Below are positions 17,675 through 26,845 of a stretch of DNA of 64,000 bases, one piece after another (the stretch's first letter is position 1; each line of letters starts with the position of its first letter). The position numbers and the translations under genes are program-made. The stretch comes from Burkholderiales bacterium. GTDB lineage: Bacteria > Pseudomonadota > Gammaproteobacteria > Burkholderiales > Casimicrobiaceae. The stretch lies in assembly GCA_025354165.1 (NCBI GenBank), contig JANXNI010000088.1, positions 1-64,000 on the forward strand, written 5' to 3'. The notes under the pieces were generated by a model. The model had not been told where the DNA came from and ran no database searches. It was given only the letters and a program-made list of their open reading frames with translations.

Positions 17675-18381
17675 TGATATAGGTTTCGGCGAGGGTGGCA
17701 AAGCGGAGAGCGTAGCGCAAGCTGCGCCAAGCCGCTTTTTTGTGATCTGGGTGTGCTGACACCTCAGGCGGAGCGCGATCAATGCGGCTCAGGCCAATCG
17801 GCAGGGGGAACTTCCGACCATAGCGTTATAGCCGCGCTTGCGTTGACCCTAGCGTCGACCCACGCGACCTTCGAATCATCGTGTGGTGAGCCCAGCAATC
17901 GATCACCGGCGCAGCGTTACTGCGACATTTCATTCTCTCTCGATGGTGTGATGGAATCGCCCCGCCTCGTCGACTCAGGAATCGACGAGTAAGGCTACTT
18001 TGAACAATTAGTGAGACCGTGAGTGAATTTTCTGCTTGGTAGCAAGCGATGGCAGATCACTCCTGTGAAAAATTAGTGAGCACCTGTTGGCATGCTGCGC
18101 AACTAGCAATTTTGATAGTTGTTGCGTCACATGCTTTTTGGGAATATCGGTGTATAGGCAGCCGAAGTGAGTGTCACTTGGTGTGTCGGTGAATAGCTTG
18201 CGACATGCCGTTCCACGATCAGATCTTTCGTGAGCAGTGTGACCTGACTCCGGATTAAGAAACGCCGGGTGGTGTAGAGCGTAAATGACTTCTGATTGTG
18301 GCAGCGTACACACTCCCCAATCTCAGAGACCGCGCTTCCAAGTTGAACTCAACATGTCGTGATCAAATTTGGAGAGTCCTG
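17675..18381. other. 707-bp intergenic region between divergent genes
   Basis: No convincing gene: the frames at 17753-17992 (+) and 18008-18313 (-) lack ribosome-binding sites and family resemblance. A perfect 8-bp stem CTCGTCGA/TCGACGAG with an 8-base loop lies at 17966-17989. The region must hold the promoters of the two flanking, divergent genes. Its length and lower GC around 18000-18170 suggest remnants of lost genes. Confidence 0.5.
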
Positions 18382-20133
18382 ATGCCTGCTTCCGCCGTCG
18401 CCCTCTGCGCTATCGCGCATTCATATCGCATATTGTTTCGGGATGGTTTAAGGCAAATTTCTGCTTTATCTCAGCCGCGCACAGTTAGTCGCAGAAGTCG
18501 CGTCATTGCATCATTAATGGTGCTGGCGTCCGTGCCGCTGAGCGCGCAAACGATTCAAATGGGCGTCGCAACAGGCTTTGGCGTGCTAGGCGCTTCAGCG
18601 GTCACCAGCACAGGATCGAGTGTCGTGGTGGGCGATTTGGGGATCACGCCGAACACGTCAAGCTCGGTGACCGGTTTTTCATTTTCGACGCCACCTGGTG
18701 CGGGTCAAGTCATCGGAACGCCTCATTTTGCTGATGCCGTCGCAGCGACTGCGAAGAACGATGCCGCGACTGCCTACACGTCGGCAGCGGGACGTGCCTG
18801 CAACGCCGCGATCTCGGCGGACTTGGGTGGCAGCACGCTCGCTCCCGGCGTCTACTGCGCGACGTCGTCGATGGGTCTCACTGGCACCCTGACACTCGAT
18901 GCCCAAGGTAATCGCGATGCCGTATTTATCTTCCAGATCGGCACCGCGCTTACGACCGCATCGGCGTCGCAGGTTCGCGTCATCAACGGCGGTCAGAGCT
19001 GCAACGTGTTTTGGCAGATTGGCAGTTCTGCCACACTGGGTACGGGGTCGAGCTTCGCTGGCAATCTCCTTGCGCTGACGAGCATCACCATGAACACCGG
19101 TTCCAGCAATAACGGTCGTGCCATCGCGCTCAACGGGGCCGTCACGCTCGACAGCAGCAATGTCACGGCGTGCACCCTCGCCGTCAATAACCCGACAGTT
19201 AGTGTGTCGTTCACGGCACCAACGATTAACGCGGGCGGGACGTCCGTATTGACAATCACCGTGACAAACCCGAATCTTTCCGTCGCAACGTTGATTGCTG
19301 CGATGTTTGCCAACCTGCCGCCTGGTCTGGTCGTCGCGCCTCAACCAAATGCAGGCAGCACGTGTGGTGCTGCAACGCTGAGTGCGGTCGCAGGCGCATC
19401 GAGTGTAAGCGCGTCTCCCGGCATGACCATAGCGGCGAACGGCAGTTGCACAATCAACGTGAGCGTGGTTGCACCCGTCGGTGGCACCTATGTCGTCACG
19501 GCACCGGTCGGAATGTTGACCACCAGCAACGGCAGCAACGTGGCGCCCTCGGTGGCGACATTCATCGTTATTCCAGCGGTAGTGACGATCAATGCTGCGC
19601 CGCTTCTCGGCAAATCGTTTCTCCCGGCGACGATCAACATGGGCGGAAACTCAACGTTGAACATCACGCTCAGCAATCCAAACAACACCATCGCCACCCT
19701 GACTGCACCACTCGTCGACGCTTTGCCGAGCGGTGTGGTGATTGCCAATCCGAGCGGCGCTTCGACTACCTGCGGCGCCGCGCTTCCGGTCGCGCAGTCT
19801 GGCGCTACATCGGTTACTTTGCCATCGGGCGCAACGATTCCAGCGGCGGGCAGTTGCGTCGTCAGCGTCAACGTAACTGTGAGCTCAGCCGGAACTTATT
19901 TAAATCAGTTAAATGTTGGCGCACTGGCAACGAGTAATGGCGTCAACCCCGATCCAGCACTGGCCACCCTAACTGCGGTGCTGGTGGCATTCACTCCACC
20001 CAGCGCGACGGCACAACAGATTCCGTCGCTGTCGGTTTACACGTTGTTCTCCATCAGTCTGATAGTGCTGGTCACTGGATTCAGACGTCTGCGGCACCGA
20101 GCCCAGAGAAAGTCATACGGCTTTTTTGTTTAA
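18382..20133 (+). CDS. DUF3494 ice-binding-like protein with IPTL-CTERM-type tail
   Basis: A 583-residue secreted protein; ATG 18382 has GGAG upstream. After an N-terminal hydrophobic region comes a DUF3494 (ice-binding-like) beta-solenoid, roughly residues 60-270. Its motifs are FGVLGASAVTSTGSSVVVGD, TPGVYC-like LAPGVYCATSS, AVFIFQIG and CNVFWQIGSSATLGTGSSF. Two DUF11/Ig-like modules with TLTITVTNPN-type strands follow. The C-terminus has IPSLSVYTLFSISLIVLV followed by RRLRHRAQRK, the motif-helix-basic layout of IPTL/PEP-CTERM sorting tails. Family members bind ice or act as cell-surface adhesins; ice binding itself is unproven here. The last codons and TAA come from the 114-bp element F. 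Confidence 0.85.
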   Translation: MPASAVALCAIAHSYRILFRDGLRQISALSQPRTVSRRSRVIASLMVLASVPLSAQTIQMGVATGFGVLGASAVTSTGSSVVVGDLGITPNTSSSVTGFSFSTPPGAGQVIGTPHFADAVAATAKNDAATAYTSAAGRACNAAISADLGGSTLAPGVYCATSSMGLTGTLTLDAQGNRDAVFIFQIGTALTTASASQVRVINGGQSCNVFWQIGSSATLGTGSSFAGNLLALTSITMNTGSSNNGRAIALNGAVTLDSSNVTACTLAVNNPTVSVSFTAPTINAGGTSVLTITVTNPNLSVATLIAAMFANLPPGLVVAPQPNAGSTCGAATLSAVAGASSVSASPGMTIAANGSCTINVSVVAPVGGTYVVTAPVGMLTTSNGSNVAPSVATFIVIPAVVTINAAPLLGKSFLPATINMGGNSTLNITLSNPNNTIATLTAPLVDALPSGVVIANPSGASTTCGAALPVAQSGATSVTLPSGATIPAAGSCVVSVNVTVSSAGTYLNQLNVGALATSNGVNPDPALATLTAVLVAFTPPSATAQQIPSLSVYTLFSISLIVLVTGFRRLRHRAQRKSYGFFV

Positions 20134-20232
20134 CCCATGCAGATAAGGGTCTAACGCTGGATTTGTTCTGTTATCGAGTTTCGTTAAAAACGACGTCTAG
20201 TCCTTGATAAATATGGGTTAAGTAGAAAAGCT
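20119..20232. repeat. 114-bp palindromic element, copy F, overlapping a stop codon
   Basis: The left arm starts inside the coding region (GGCTTTTTTGTTTAACCCAT) and contains the TAA stop; the right arm ends in AGCT. Both arms carry TTAACCCAT, a variant found only in this copy. ATCGAG is on the dyad at positions 55-60. Confidence 0.9.
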
Positions 20233-20427
20233 GATAGTCAAATGATCGGTGCGGCGTCAGCTTGGTGGAACGGTAGCGTCGCGACGTCCAGATTCAGTTC
20301 ACACCCGTAACCCCATGTAACGCCCGCGCCTGCCCTTCACCGTCCCCACCGCCTTTCGTCGCCGTCTATCCCAGTACAAGCATCACGAGAATAGTTTTCG
20401 TGCTCCGCTCAACCCTGGGAGTCTTTC

Positions 20428-21066
20428 ATGTGCACACGTTCCACCTTCACGAAAATCGCTGGCGCAGCAATGGCCACATTGGCCATCACAGCAAGCCACG
20501 CGCAGTGGCAGGGTATCGCCGCGAGTAACGCCGCGTTTGACGCCAAATTCAACGCACAACTTGGCGCGATGCAACGCCAGAACGCACAGTCGCAACAAGC
20601 GCTCTGGCAGCGACACCTCTCGATCAACGGCCCCCGCCTTCGCGCGCAATACGCGCAAATGCGAGCATCGGGCCGCGCCAACATGTCGTACGAGCAATTC
20701 GCCTACTGGGACTTGATGACTGCGGCGGGTACCAACGTTCAGGGCGCTTTGCAGCATCAGCAAAACCAGTTCGCCGGGATGCAGCGCGCGAACGCCACGG
20801 TGCAACAGGGCCACGCGAGCTACAACGCGGGCTGGGCGCAGAATAGTGCGCGGCAATCAGCGGCAGTTGCCAACTACAGCAATCAGGCGATTCGCGGCGT
20901 CAGCCCGTACGCCGACTCATCGGGCCGTACCACGATGCTGCCGCATTACCTCGCGCAGGGACAGACCTACCAGAGCGGCGGCAACGTCTACGCGCAGGAT
21001 GCTCAAGGCAGCTACTACCGCCAGCAGAACAACGGCTGGGTGCGGATGGATGCCGCGCAGCGCTGA
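20428..21066 (+). CDS. Uncharacterised Gln/Ala/Asn-rich periplasmic protein
   Basis: A 212-residue exported protein with GGGAG eight bases before ATG and a signal peptide ending near SHAQ. The mature chain is rich in Gln, Ala and Asn and largely helical (QLGAMQRQNAQSQQALWQ...). It then has a short Tyr-rich C-terminal domain with YLAQGQTYQSGGNVYAQDAQ. I do not recognise a characterised family. The composition suggests a soluble periplasmic or secreted protein. It lies alone between palindrome F and another small unknown gene. Confidence 0.7.
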   Translation: MCTRSTFTKIAGAAMATLAITASHAQWQGIAASNAAFDAKFNAQLGAMQRQNAQSQQALWQRHLSINGPRLRAQYAQMRASGRANMSYEQFAYWDLMTAAGTNVQGALQHQQNQFAGMQRANATVQQGHASYNAGWAQNSARQSAAVANYSNQAIRGVSPYADSSGRTTMLPHYLAQGQTYQSGGNVYAQDAQGSYYRQQNNGWVRMDAAQR

Positions 21067-21256
21067 GCGCGGTTGCATCGCGTGCGGTCACACTGCGCGA
21101 GCGTCTCTGGCGGCTGTGCTCGCACCGCAGCAGTCGCCGTCGTCCGAGATGGATACGCGGCGCTGTCCGACATACGCTTAATCGGTCACAAAATAATATT
21201 TCAACTATCGAAAACGCATATTTCTGTGCATTCCGTTGGGCGAAATGGAGTTGACC

Positions 21257-21724
21257 ATGTATCAATCTCTCGTTGAATATCCCGGTTCCCAGATGCGCGA
21301 GAGTGACGCGCGAAATGCTCGACGCAAGAGCGCGCTATCAGATGATTTGAGGCGCCTGGCTGCTTTGGCTTGGGGGGTCGTCACCACTTGCGTATTTGCG
21401 GTTGACGCACATGTTGAAATACCGGAAGGTCGCAATCCGCTGGTTCAGGCATATCGGGTCAAGCAGGCCGAAAAATTGAGCCCACACTCCGGAAACAGTT
21501 TGTCGCTCATCGAGCACGCATCGGAGCTGCCGGAAGCACCATTTTTTACCGCAAGCGAATCGGCGCAGTGTCGGGAAAAGCCTTACCGCTTTTGCCGTGA
21601 TTTTTCACAGTCCGAAGTTCGGTTGACGTCGCTTCGGTTTATGGTGCCGGAAGTTCGTGGACTATCACCGAAGAGTCTGACCATCCGCCGCAACAGCGTT
21701 ATCGCGAACTACACGTTCCGCTAA
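21257..21724 (+). CDS. Uncharacterised small protein with one hydrophobic segment
   Basis: A 155-residue product from ATG 21257, which has GGAG six bases upstream; the frame is open a few codons earlier. The N-terminal 35 residues are charged. One hydrophobic stretch follows (LAALAWGVVTTCVFAVDAHV, about 38-57), possibly an internal signal or membrane anchor. The rest, including a Cys pair (QCREKPYRFC), would then be periplasmic. No family recognised. It converges on the MFS gene, with only 20 bp between stops. Confidence 0.5.
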   Translation: MYQSLVEYPGSQMRESDARNARRKSALSDDLRRLAALAWGVVTTCVFAVDAHVEIPEGRNPLVQAYRVKQAEKLSPHSGNSLSLIEHASELPEAPFFTASESAQCREKPYRFCRDFSQSEVRLTSLRFMVPEVRGLSPKSLTIRRNSVIANYTFR

Positions 21725-21744
21725 CGCCATGCGACCACGTTGCC

Positions 21745-22935
21745 TCAAGCAGCGACGGGATTCGGGTTGCCGGTAGATGTCGGCTCGGGGTCGCGCGCAG
21801 GCAGGAATGAGACGGCGAGCGCGGTGAGCGCGGCGATGACCGCCATCGTGAATAAAAGCGTGGTGAAGCCGCTGGCCTTAACAAAAGGGCCCAATATCCA
21901 TACGGCCACTGACGAAATGCCAAAACTTACTGCCAGGCGCAACCCCGCCACGCGCGAGCGCATGCTGTCGTCAACGAAGCGGGCGATGATGGCGTCGGTG
22001 AACGGAATCGCACCGAATACGAACGTCATGTAGGCGATGGCGAACAGGTAAAACAGCCACCCATGAGCGTTGGCAGCGAGCACGAAGCACACCACTTGCG
22101 CCGCCACAATCGGAAGAAAAATCCGCTTGAGTGGAAACCGATCAATCAACTGACCGACTATCACTTGTGCAATGGACGCGATGGCATAAACACCCGCGAG
22201 CAACAACCCGAGCGTAGCTGGATCGCTCGCAATAGCGGTGACGCGTTCACGCAGCAATTCACCGTTGCCATTGGTCGTGAAATTGAAAATGAGGCTGCCG
22301 AGCGTGGTCGTGCAGGTGAGCACGGCAAACACGCGTACGGCGGTCGCGCGGTCGAGTTGCAGCGGATTATTATTTTTTCTTTTGGCAGGGGAGGCGGTTT
22401 CTTGCGGCACTTTCATGGCGAAATAGACGCCGAGCAAAAGCGAAAAAATTCCGGGTACGATGAATGCGGCCCGCCAGCCGACGTGCTTCACCAGTAAGCC
22501 GGTCAACAAGGCGGCCACTGCGATACCCAGATTGCCCGCGAGCCCGTTGACACCGATCACCGCGCCCGCTTTCGGCGCGCCTTGCAACAACATCGGAATG
22601 CCTACCGGATGGTAGATGGCAGAGAACGCGCCCATCAGTGTGAGCGCGATTCCGATTTGAAGCGGTGATTGCGTAAACGCCACCAGAATCAGCGACGCGC
22701 CCATCCCGAAAAAGAACACCAGCATCATGGCGCGTCGACCCCACAGGTCACCGTAGCGCCCCGCAGGCAGCGACGCGATGCCGAACATCACGAATGCACC
22801 GGTCGCGTAGGGCATCAAATCTTCCCAGCGCGCAACGCCAAAATCAAGCGCAATGGCGCTCACGGCAGTCGCAAAAATCAACAGCGCCAGGTGGTCAATG
22901 GCGTGGGCGAAATAAAGCAGAAGGCGGGTAGTCAT
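21745..22935 (-). CDS. MFS transporter
   Basis: A 396-residue inner-membrane protein with about 12 hydrophobic helices in two halves joined by a basic loop (around KRKNNNPLQ). The MFS signature between helices 2 and 3 is seen as GRYGDLWGRRAMM. The segment around IYHPVGIPMLLQGAPKAGAVIGV resembles the drug-exporter/fosmidomycin-resistance branch, so efflux of a small molecule driven by protons is a fair guess. The substrate is unknown. It is a single gene with its own start at 22935 beside a REPIN. Confidence 0.85.
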   Translation of the reverse strand: MTTRLLLYFAHAIDHLALLIFATAVSAIALDFGVARWEDLMPYATGAFVMFGIASLPAGRYGDLWGRRAMMLVFFFGMGASLILVAFTQSPLQIGIALTLMGAFSAIYHPVGIPMLLQGAPKAGAVIGVNGLAGNLGIAVAALLTGLLVKHVGWRAAFIVPGIFSLLLGVYFAMKVPQETASPAKRKNNNPLQLDRATAVRVFAVLTCTTTLGSLIFNFTTNGNGELLRERVTAIASDPATLGLLLAGVYAIASIAQVIVGQLIDRFPLKRIFLPIVAAQVVCFVLAANAHGWLFYLFAIAYMTFVFGAIPFTDAIIARFVDDSMRSRVAGLRLAVSFGISSVAVWILGPFVKASGFTTLLFTMAVIAALTALAVSFLPARDPEPTSTGNPNPVAA

Positions 22936-22981
22936 GATTAAGCTTATTTCATTAACACTGTTGTTGAGGCGAGTTGATTCA

Positions 22982-23053
22982 TTTGTAGGAGCGGTGCGAG
23001 CCGCGAAGCTTGTCTACTTCGCCACTGTTCACGGCTCGCACCGCTCCTACAAA
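22982..23053. repeat. 72-bp REPIN-like inverted pair, second copy
   Basis: Arms TTTGTAGGAGCGGTGCGAG and its complement CTCGCACCGCTCCTACAAA bracket a short loop. The length (72 bp) and the conserved C/T difference between the two arms (CCGCGA against CCGTGA) are the same as in the copy at 8183. It lies between the MFS start and the stop of the next leftward gene, whose TAG codon it contains. Confidence 0.87.
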
Positions 23054-25233
23054 GATGACTGCAACGATTGCAGTCGGTGCTGTAGGGGCCACAGCGCGGG
23101 ATCAAGCTGCATGGCGAGCATCAGCCGCGCCCGCGCGCCTGCGGGGTTGCCTTGCTGTTGCAATAGTTCTGCCTGCGCCGCGTGGATCGCCCCGATTTGC
23201 GGATGCCATGTGGCGAGGCTGTTGATTCCTTGTGCCTGTGCGTCTGGTCCTTGCACGCGCATGCCCAGCCGCGCGATGTAGGCCTGACCGGCGGGCTCGG
23301 TTAACGAAATGCCCGAATTCATCAGCGCTTGTTGCGTCGCGGCGACATCGTCATTCAACAGATGGAGCTCAGCGAGCTCGCGCGAAAATCGGCTGTCATC
23401 GTGCCAATCCGTGAGCACGGCAATCGCGGCATTCGGGCCATTGACCGAGAGTTGTGCCATTGCCAGCGCACGGCGATTGGGCTCAGTCATGGAGGCTTCC
23501 GGTGCAAGTTCGATGACGCGTTGTTGCTGGTTTTGGCGATGCGCAAGTTCGAGCAATGCATCGCGATCGGTGGCGGTCAAAAGGGGCGAGGCGTTGAGAT
23601 GGGCTGCTGCCTTGTCAGCAGTCGCCAAATCGCCGTCCGCGAGCGCAAGGTGCAACTCGGCCAGTCGCGTCGCGTGTGCGGCTGGGGCGATGCGCTGCAT
23701 TTGCCGGAGCGCAGCGTGGGCCGCACCGATCTCGCGTCGCGCAAGCGTCCGCTGCACCCGCTCGGCATGGCTCTCGAATAGCGCGAGGGCCTGCGTCGAC
23801 AGATCGGCTTCGGTCTTCGCTTCGACGACTTGTGTTTCGGCAAGCGACTGGGCGATCTCGCGAAATTTTGGCAGCAACGCCAGGCCTAGGCAGGCGAGCG
23901 CTGGGAAGAACAGGGCAACATAAGTGCTGCCACCACGCGCCGTTACCGCGATTTTTGGCACGGCCAATATGAACAGCGCACCGGCGACGGCCCAGAGCGT
24001 CGCGACTGCGGCCCCGCTTGACCAGCGACGGGTTTGCGCTGGCGACGGCCAGAGCTGATGCATCGCCAGCATGCCAAGCGCCAGACCCGGCAATCCGCCC
24101 GCGCTGGAGGCAATATTGGCCAGCGCGCGGGTCGGGTCTGTTAACGGCGTGAGTAGCGCGGGTGCGGCGACCAAACCCTGTGACACGGCGGCGATAAAGA
24201 GCACGGGTACGGCGGCAAGCGCGCCTCCGACGGGGATCACAGGAAGCCTGGACGAGGCGGGAAGGAGCGCGAGCACAAGTATCAACGCGGGCACCAGGGC
24301 TACCGCGGCGACCAATGGCGACAAAACCACACAAACGCCCGCTGCAACGAGCGCCAGCAACATGCGTTGAAAGAAAGTCAAAGCTACCGTGCGTGGCGGA
24401 TCGATCAGCAATAGGCCGAGCACCGCCGCAATTCCCGCCCCGATGGGGGCCGACCAGCCGGGCCAGCGGTTTGCGAGCACAGTGGCGGCAACGGTGAGCA
24501 GCGTGAGGGCAACGGCGGAGCTTTTAAGGGCAGCCGCGCGATCCAACGGAACGCGCCTGAAAATCAACGCGGTGATTGCAACGCTCGCCATGCAGATCAG
24601 CGCGAGCCACAGCGCAAGCGGCAGCAAGCGATGAGCCGATTCGTCGGGCGTGATGATGTTGCTGTCGGTGCCAAACCATGCCATCGACAACAAGCTGAGC
24701 GCGCCGATGGGGTTGGCGGGCAACAGTTCAACTCGTGTTACGACCGCACTTGGCGGCGCATTTCCACCGCCGGCATTTTCAAAACCCAGTGCGATTTGCG
24801 TCACATTTTCGCGCCAGCGCGGATGTCCCGACAGCACGACGACCGAGATCCGCGGATCAGCGCCAGCGGCCATTGGCGCGCTGGCGGTCGCTGGCCGACT
24901 CAGGTTTTGTGTTGACAACCAACCAAGTGCAAGCTTGACGTTTCCGGTGACATCCTCGGTTGCCATCCTGACCGCCAGCACCTCGCGTGCGGGGATGTTC
25001 AAGCCACGTACCTGCGCCGCCGCGGCACCGCGTGACACGTCAAATTTGATCGGTGCCGACGCGTCCTTGCCCACCATCAGCGCGTTGATGGCGGGCGTGA
25101 AGAGGAGCGTTGCGTCCGAGTCTTTACCGCCGGATCCCAGTGCTCCGAGCAATGCAGTCTGGGCGACCAGCGCGACGAGCGAGACCGCTGCGACAACGCC
25201 AACAGCAACCACCGTTATGGCGCGCGGATTCAT
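23047..25233 (-). CDS. Polytopic membrane protein with C-terminal TPR-like domain
   Basis: A 728-residue protein of unrecognised family. One N-terminal membrane segment (about 7-30) is followed by a soluble periplasmic domain (about 35-170). Then come roughly ten hydrophobic helices (about 195-470) and an Ala-rich helical cytoplasmic or periplasmic tail with repeated A-x-x-x-L-x-L-A patterns, typical of tetratricopeptide-like repeats (about 490-728). The overall plan recalls O-antigen ligase/polymerase-type proteins with TPR tails, but no ligase motif was found. The ATG at 25233 is preferred over the TTG two codons earlier. Its stop codon is inside the REPIN. Confidence 0.65.
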   Translation of the reverse strand: MNPRAITVVAVGVVAAVSLVALVAQTALLGALGSGGKDSDATLLFTPAINALMVGKDASAPIKFDVSRGAAAAQVRGLNIPAREVLAVRMATEDVTGNVKLALGWLSTQNLSRPATASAPMAAGADPRISVVVLSGHPRWRENVTQIALGFENAGGGNAPPSAVVTRVELLPANPIGALSLLSMAWFGTDSNIITPDESAHRLLPLALWLALICMASVAITALIFRRVPLDRAAALKSSAVALTLLTVAATVLANRWPGWSAPIGAGIAAVLGLLLIDPPRTVALTFFQRMLLALVAAGVCVVLSPLVAAVALVPALILVLALLPASSRLPVIPVGGALAAVPVLFIAAVSQGLVAAPALLTPLTDPTRALANIASSAGGLPGLALGMLAMHQLWPSPAQTRRWSSGAAVATLWAVAGALFILAVPKIAVTARGGSTYVALFFPALACLGLALLPKFREIAQSLAETQVVEAKTEADLSTQALALFESHAERVQRTLARREIGAAHAALRQMQRIAPAAHATRLAELHLALADGDLATADKAAAHLNASPLLTATDRDALLELAHRQNQQQRVIELAPEASMTEPNRRALAMAQLSVNGPNAAIAVLTDWHDDSRFSRELAELHLLNDDVAATQQALMNSGISLTEPAGQAYIARLGMRVQGPDAQAQGINSLATWHPQIGAIHAAQAELLQQQGNPAGARARLMLAMQLDPALWPLQHRLQSLQSSL

Positions 25234-25348
25234 CGACAAGCGCTTCGCGAGATAAGGGTCGAGCTCAACTGGGCCGTGTCATCGATAATCATGCAGGGGC
25301 GTAAATTCAATAGGCAGCCCTAATTTTCGCATTACCGGTGACCTACTT

Positions 25349-26653
25349 GTGCATACAGACCCCGATGACGACTATCCCCGCGAACCCAGCCGCCGCCGTG
25401 CATTGCAGGCCGCAGCCAGCTTCGGAGCGCTGCCATTGGCGGTTGCGATTCCTGTGGTTCATGCGGCGGCGCTGGCCTTTGCGCCCGCCTGCTTCGATGT
25501 TCAGGAAGATCGCGCGCTGATCTGGCTGTGTGCCAACGAGGCCGTGAAGCTGCATGTGCGCTGGGGTGTCGCGCCCGACGCCCTCATGCACAAGAGCGTC
25601 GAGCGCGCCGTCGACGCCGCCAGCGATTTCACGAGCCATGTGTCACTCACCGGATTGCCGCAGGCAGCGACCGTGCACTACCGCGTGTTTGCGGGCGATA
25701 CGGCGGCGTCCGAATTGTGTCGTTTCAACACGCCCCGGAAAGCCGGGCAAAGTTTTTCCATCGCGTTTTCCGGTGACATGCAGGAAACGTACAAACCGTT
25801 TCGCATATTCGACGTGATGGAGGCCGCGAAGCCGGACTTTTTTGTGCATTTGGGCGATACGGTTTATGCCGATTCACCGAAGCGCGATTTCTCGCCCACC
25901 ACGCGGCACTACCGCATGAAGCACGCCCGGATTCGCGCGGATCGTCCGCTCCAGGCGTTTATGTCTCAACGTGCAAATTTCGCGATCTGGGACGATCATG
26001 AAATCGAAAATGACGCACATGGCGGGTTGCCGCAATTGCCGATTGCGGAGGCCGTTTTCCGCGAGTATTGGCCGTGCGCAAGCGTTGAAGCGGCGGGGCT
26101 CTATCGAATGACGTCGCTCTCGCCAGCGGTCGACCTCATCATTGTCGACACGCGGCGCTTTCGCAGCGTGCAGGCGATGGTCGACGGTCCGGAAAAAACG
26201 ATGCTCGGTACGCAGCAAAAGAAGTGGTTTCTGGATACGCTCAAGCGCTCAAAAGCCACCTTCAAAATCGTTGCAACCTCCGTGCCGTTCCACGGTGGTA
26301 GCCAGGATGCGTGGGGAAATTACAAAACAGAGCGTGAGGAGATTGTTGATTTCCTGAAGCGCGAAAAAATCAGCAATGTCGTGATGATTTCTGCCGATTA
26401 TCACTTTGCCCGCGACTGGAGCAACAAGCGCACCGGCATTCACGAATTCATGGCCGGGCCGCTCGCGACATTTCTTACCTTTGAACGGAACCCGGAAGCC
26501 CGCGCTCGTCATAGCAAAGGCCCGCATTTCGCGTTCGGAGACGACTTCAATTTCGGGCTGCTGGCCTATGACGCAGCGAACAATAGCTTGCGCGTCAGCT
26601 ATCAGGATAGCCAGAGTAAGACGCTGTTTGAGACTGTAATTTTCCCGGCGTAA
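25349..26653 (+). CDS. PhoD-type alkaline phosphatase/phosphodiesterase
   Basis: A metallo-phosphoesterase of the PhoD superfamily, 434 residues. The N-terminus has a twin-arginine-like signal (SRRRALQAAASFGALPLAVA), fitting Tat export of a folded metalloenzyme. Metal-ligand motifs appear in order: SGDMQ, HLGDTVYAD, WDDHEIEND, VDTRRFRS and SADYHFARDW. The family releases phosphate from mono- or diesters in the periplasm with Ca/Fe cofactors. Start is GTG at 25349. No Pho box was identified. The gene ends 22 bp before palindrome G. Confidence 0.88.
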   Translation: MHTDPDDDYPREPSRRRALQAAASFGALPLAVAIPVVHAAALAFAPACFDVQEDRALIWLCANEAVKLHVRWGVAPDALMHKSVERAVDAASDFTSHVSLTGLPQAATVHYRVFAGDTAASELCRFNTPRKAGQSFSIAFSGDMQETYKPFRIFDVMEAAKPDFFVHLGDTVYADSPKRDFSPTTRHYRMKHARIRADRPLQAFMSQRANFAIWDDHEIENDAHGGLPQLPIAEAVFREYWPCASVEAAGLYRMTSLSPAVDLIIVDTRRFRSVQAMVDGPEKTMLGTQQKKWFLDTLKRSKATFKIVATSVPFHGGSQDAWGNYKTEREEIVDFLKREKISNVVMISADYHFARDWSNKRTGIHEFMAGPLATFLTFERNPEARARHSKGPHFAFGDDFNFGLLAYDAANNSLRVSYQDSQSKTLFETVIFPA

Positions 26654-26674
26654 TTGGCGCTGCGATCGCGGTAT

Positions 26675-26788
26675 AGCTTTTTCGCAGAAGCCATACTAAG
26701 CTGGGGCTAGCGCAAATTTACGAAGCAAGTCGACTTACATGATTTTACGTGGCTAGCCCAGGATAATCGGTGATTTCGCGGAAAAGCT
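26675..26788. repeat. 114-bp palindromic element, copy G
   Basis: Lies between converging genes. AGCTTTTTCGCAG on the left, CGCGGAAAAGCT on the right, a full GTCGAC on the dyad extended to AAGTCGACTT, and GGGGCTAGC/GCTAGCCC at the arm positions. One of the cleanest copies. Confidence 0.92.
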
Positions 26789-26845
26789 GAGTAAGTTTTA
26801 ACCTGTCAATTCAGACGCGCAAAGCGTGGCGTCTGCGGCATGGCG

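Noticed and set aside
17753-17992. 79-codon frame on + in the 707-bp gap
   Set aside because: No ribosome-binding site, no family resemblance, odd composition.
18008-18313. 101-codon frame on - in the 707-bp gap
   Set aside because: No ribosome-binding site, composition rich in His, Ser and Cys without pattern; likely chance.
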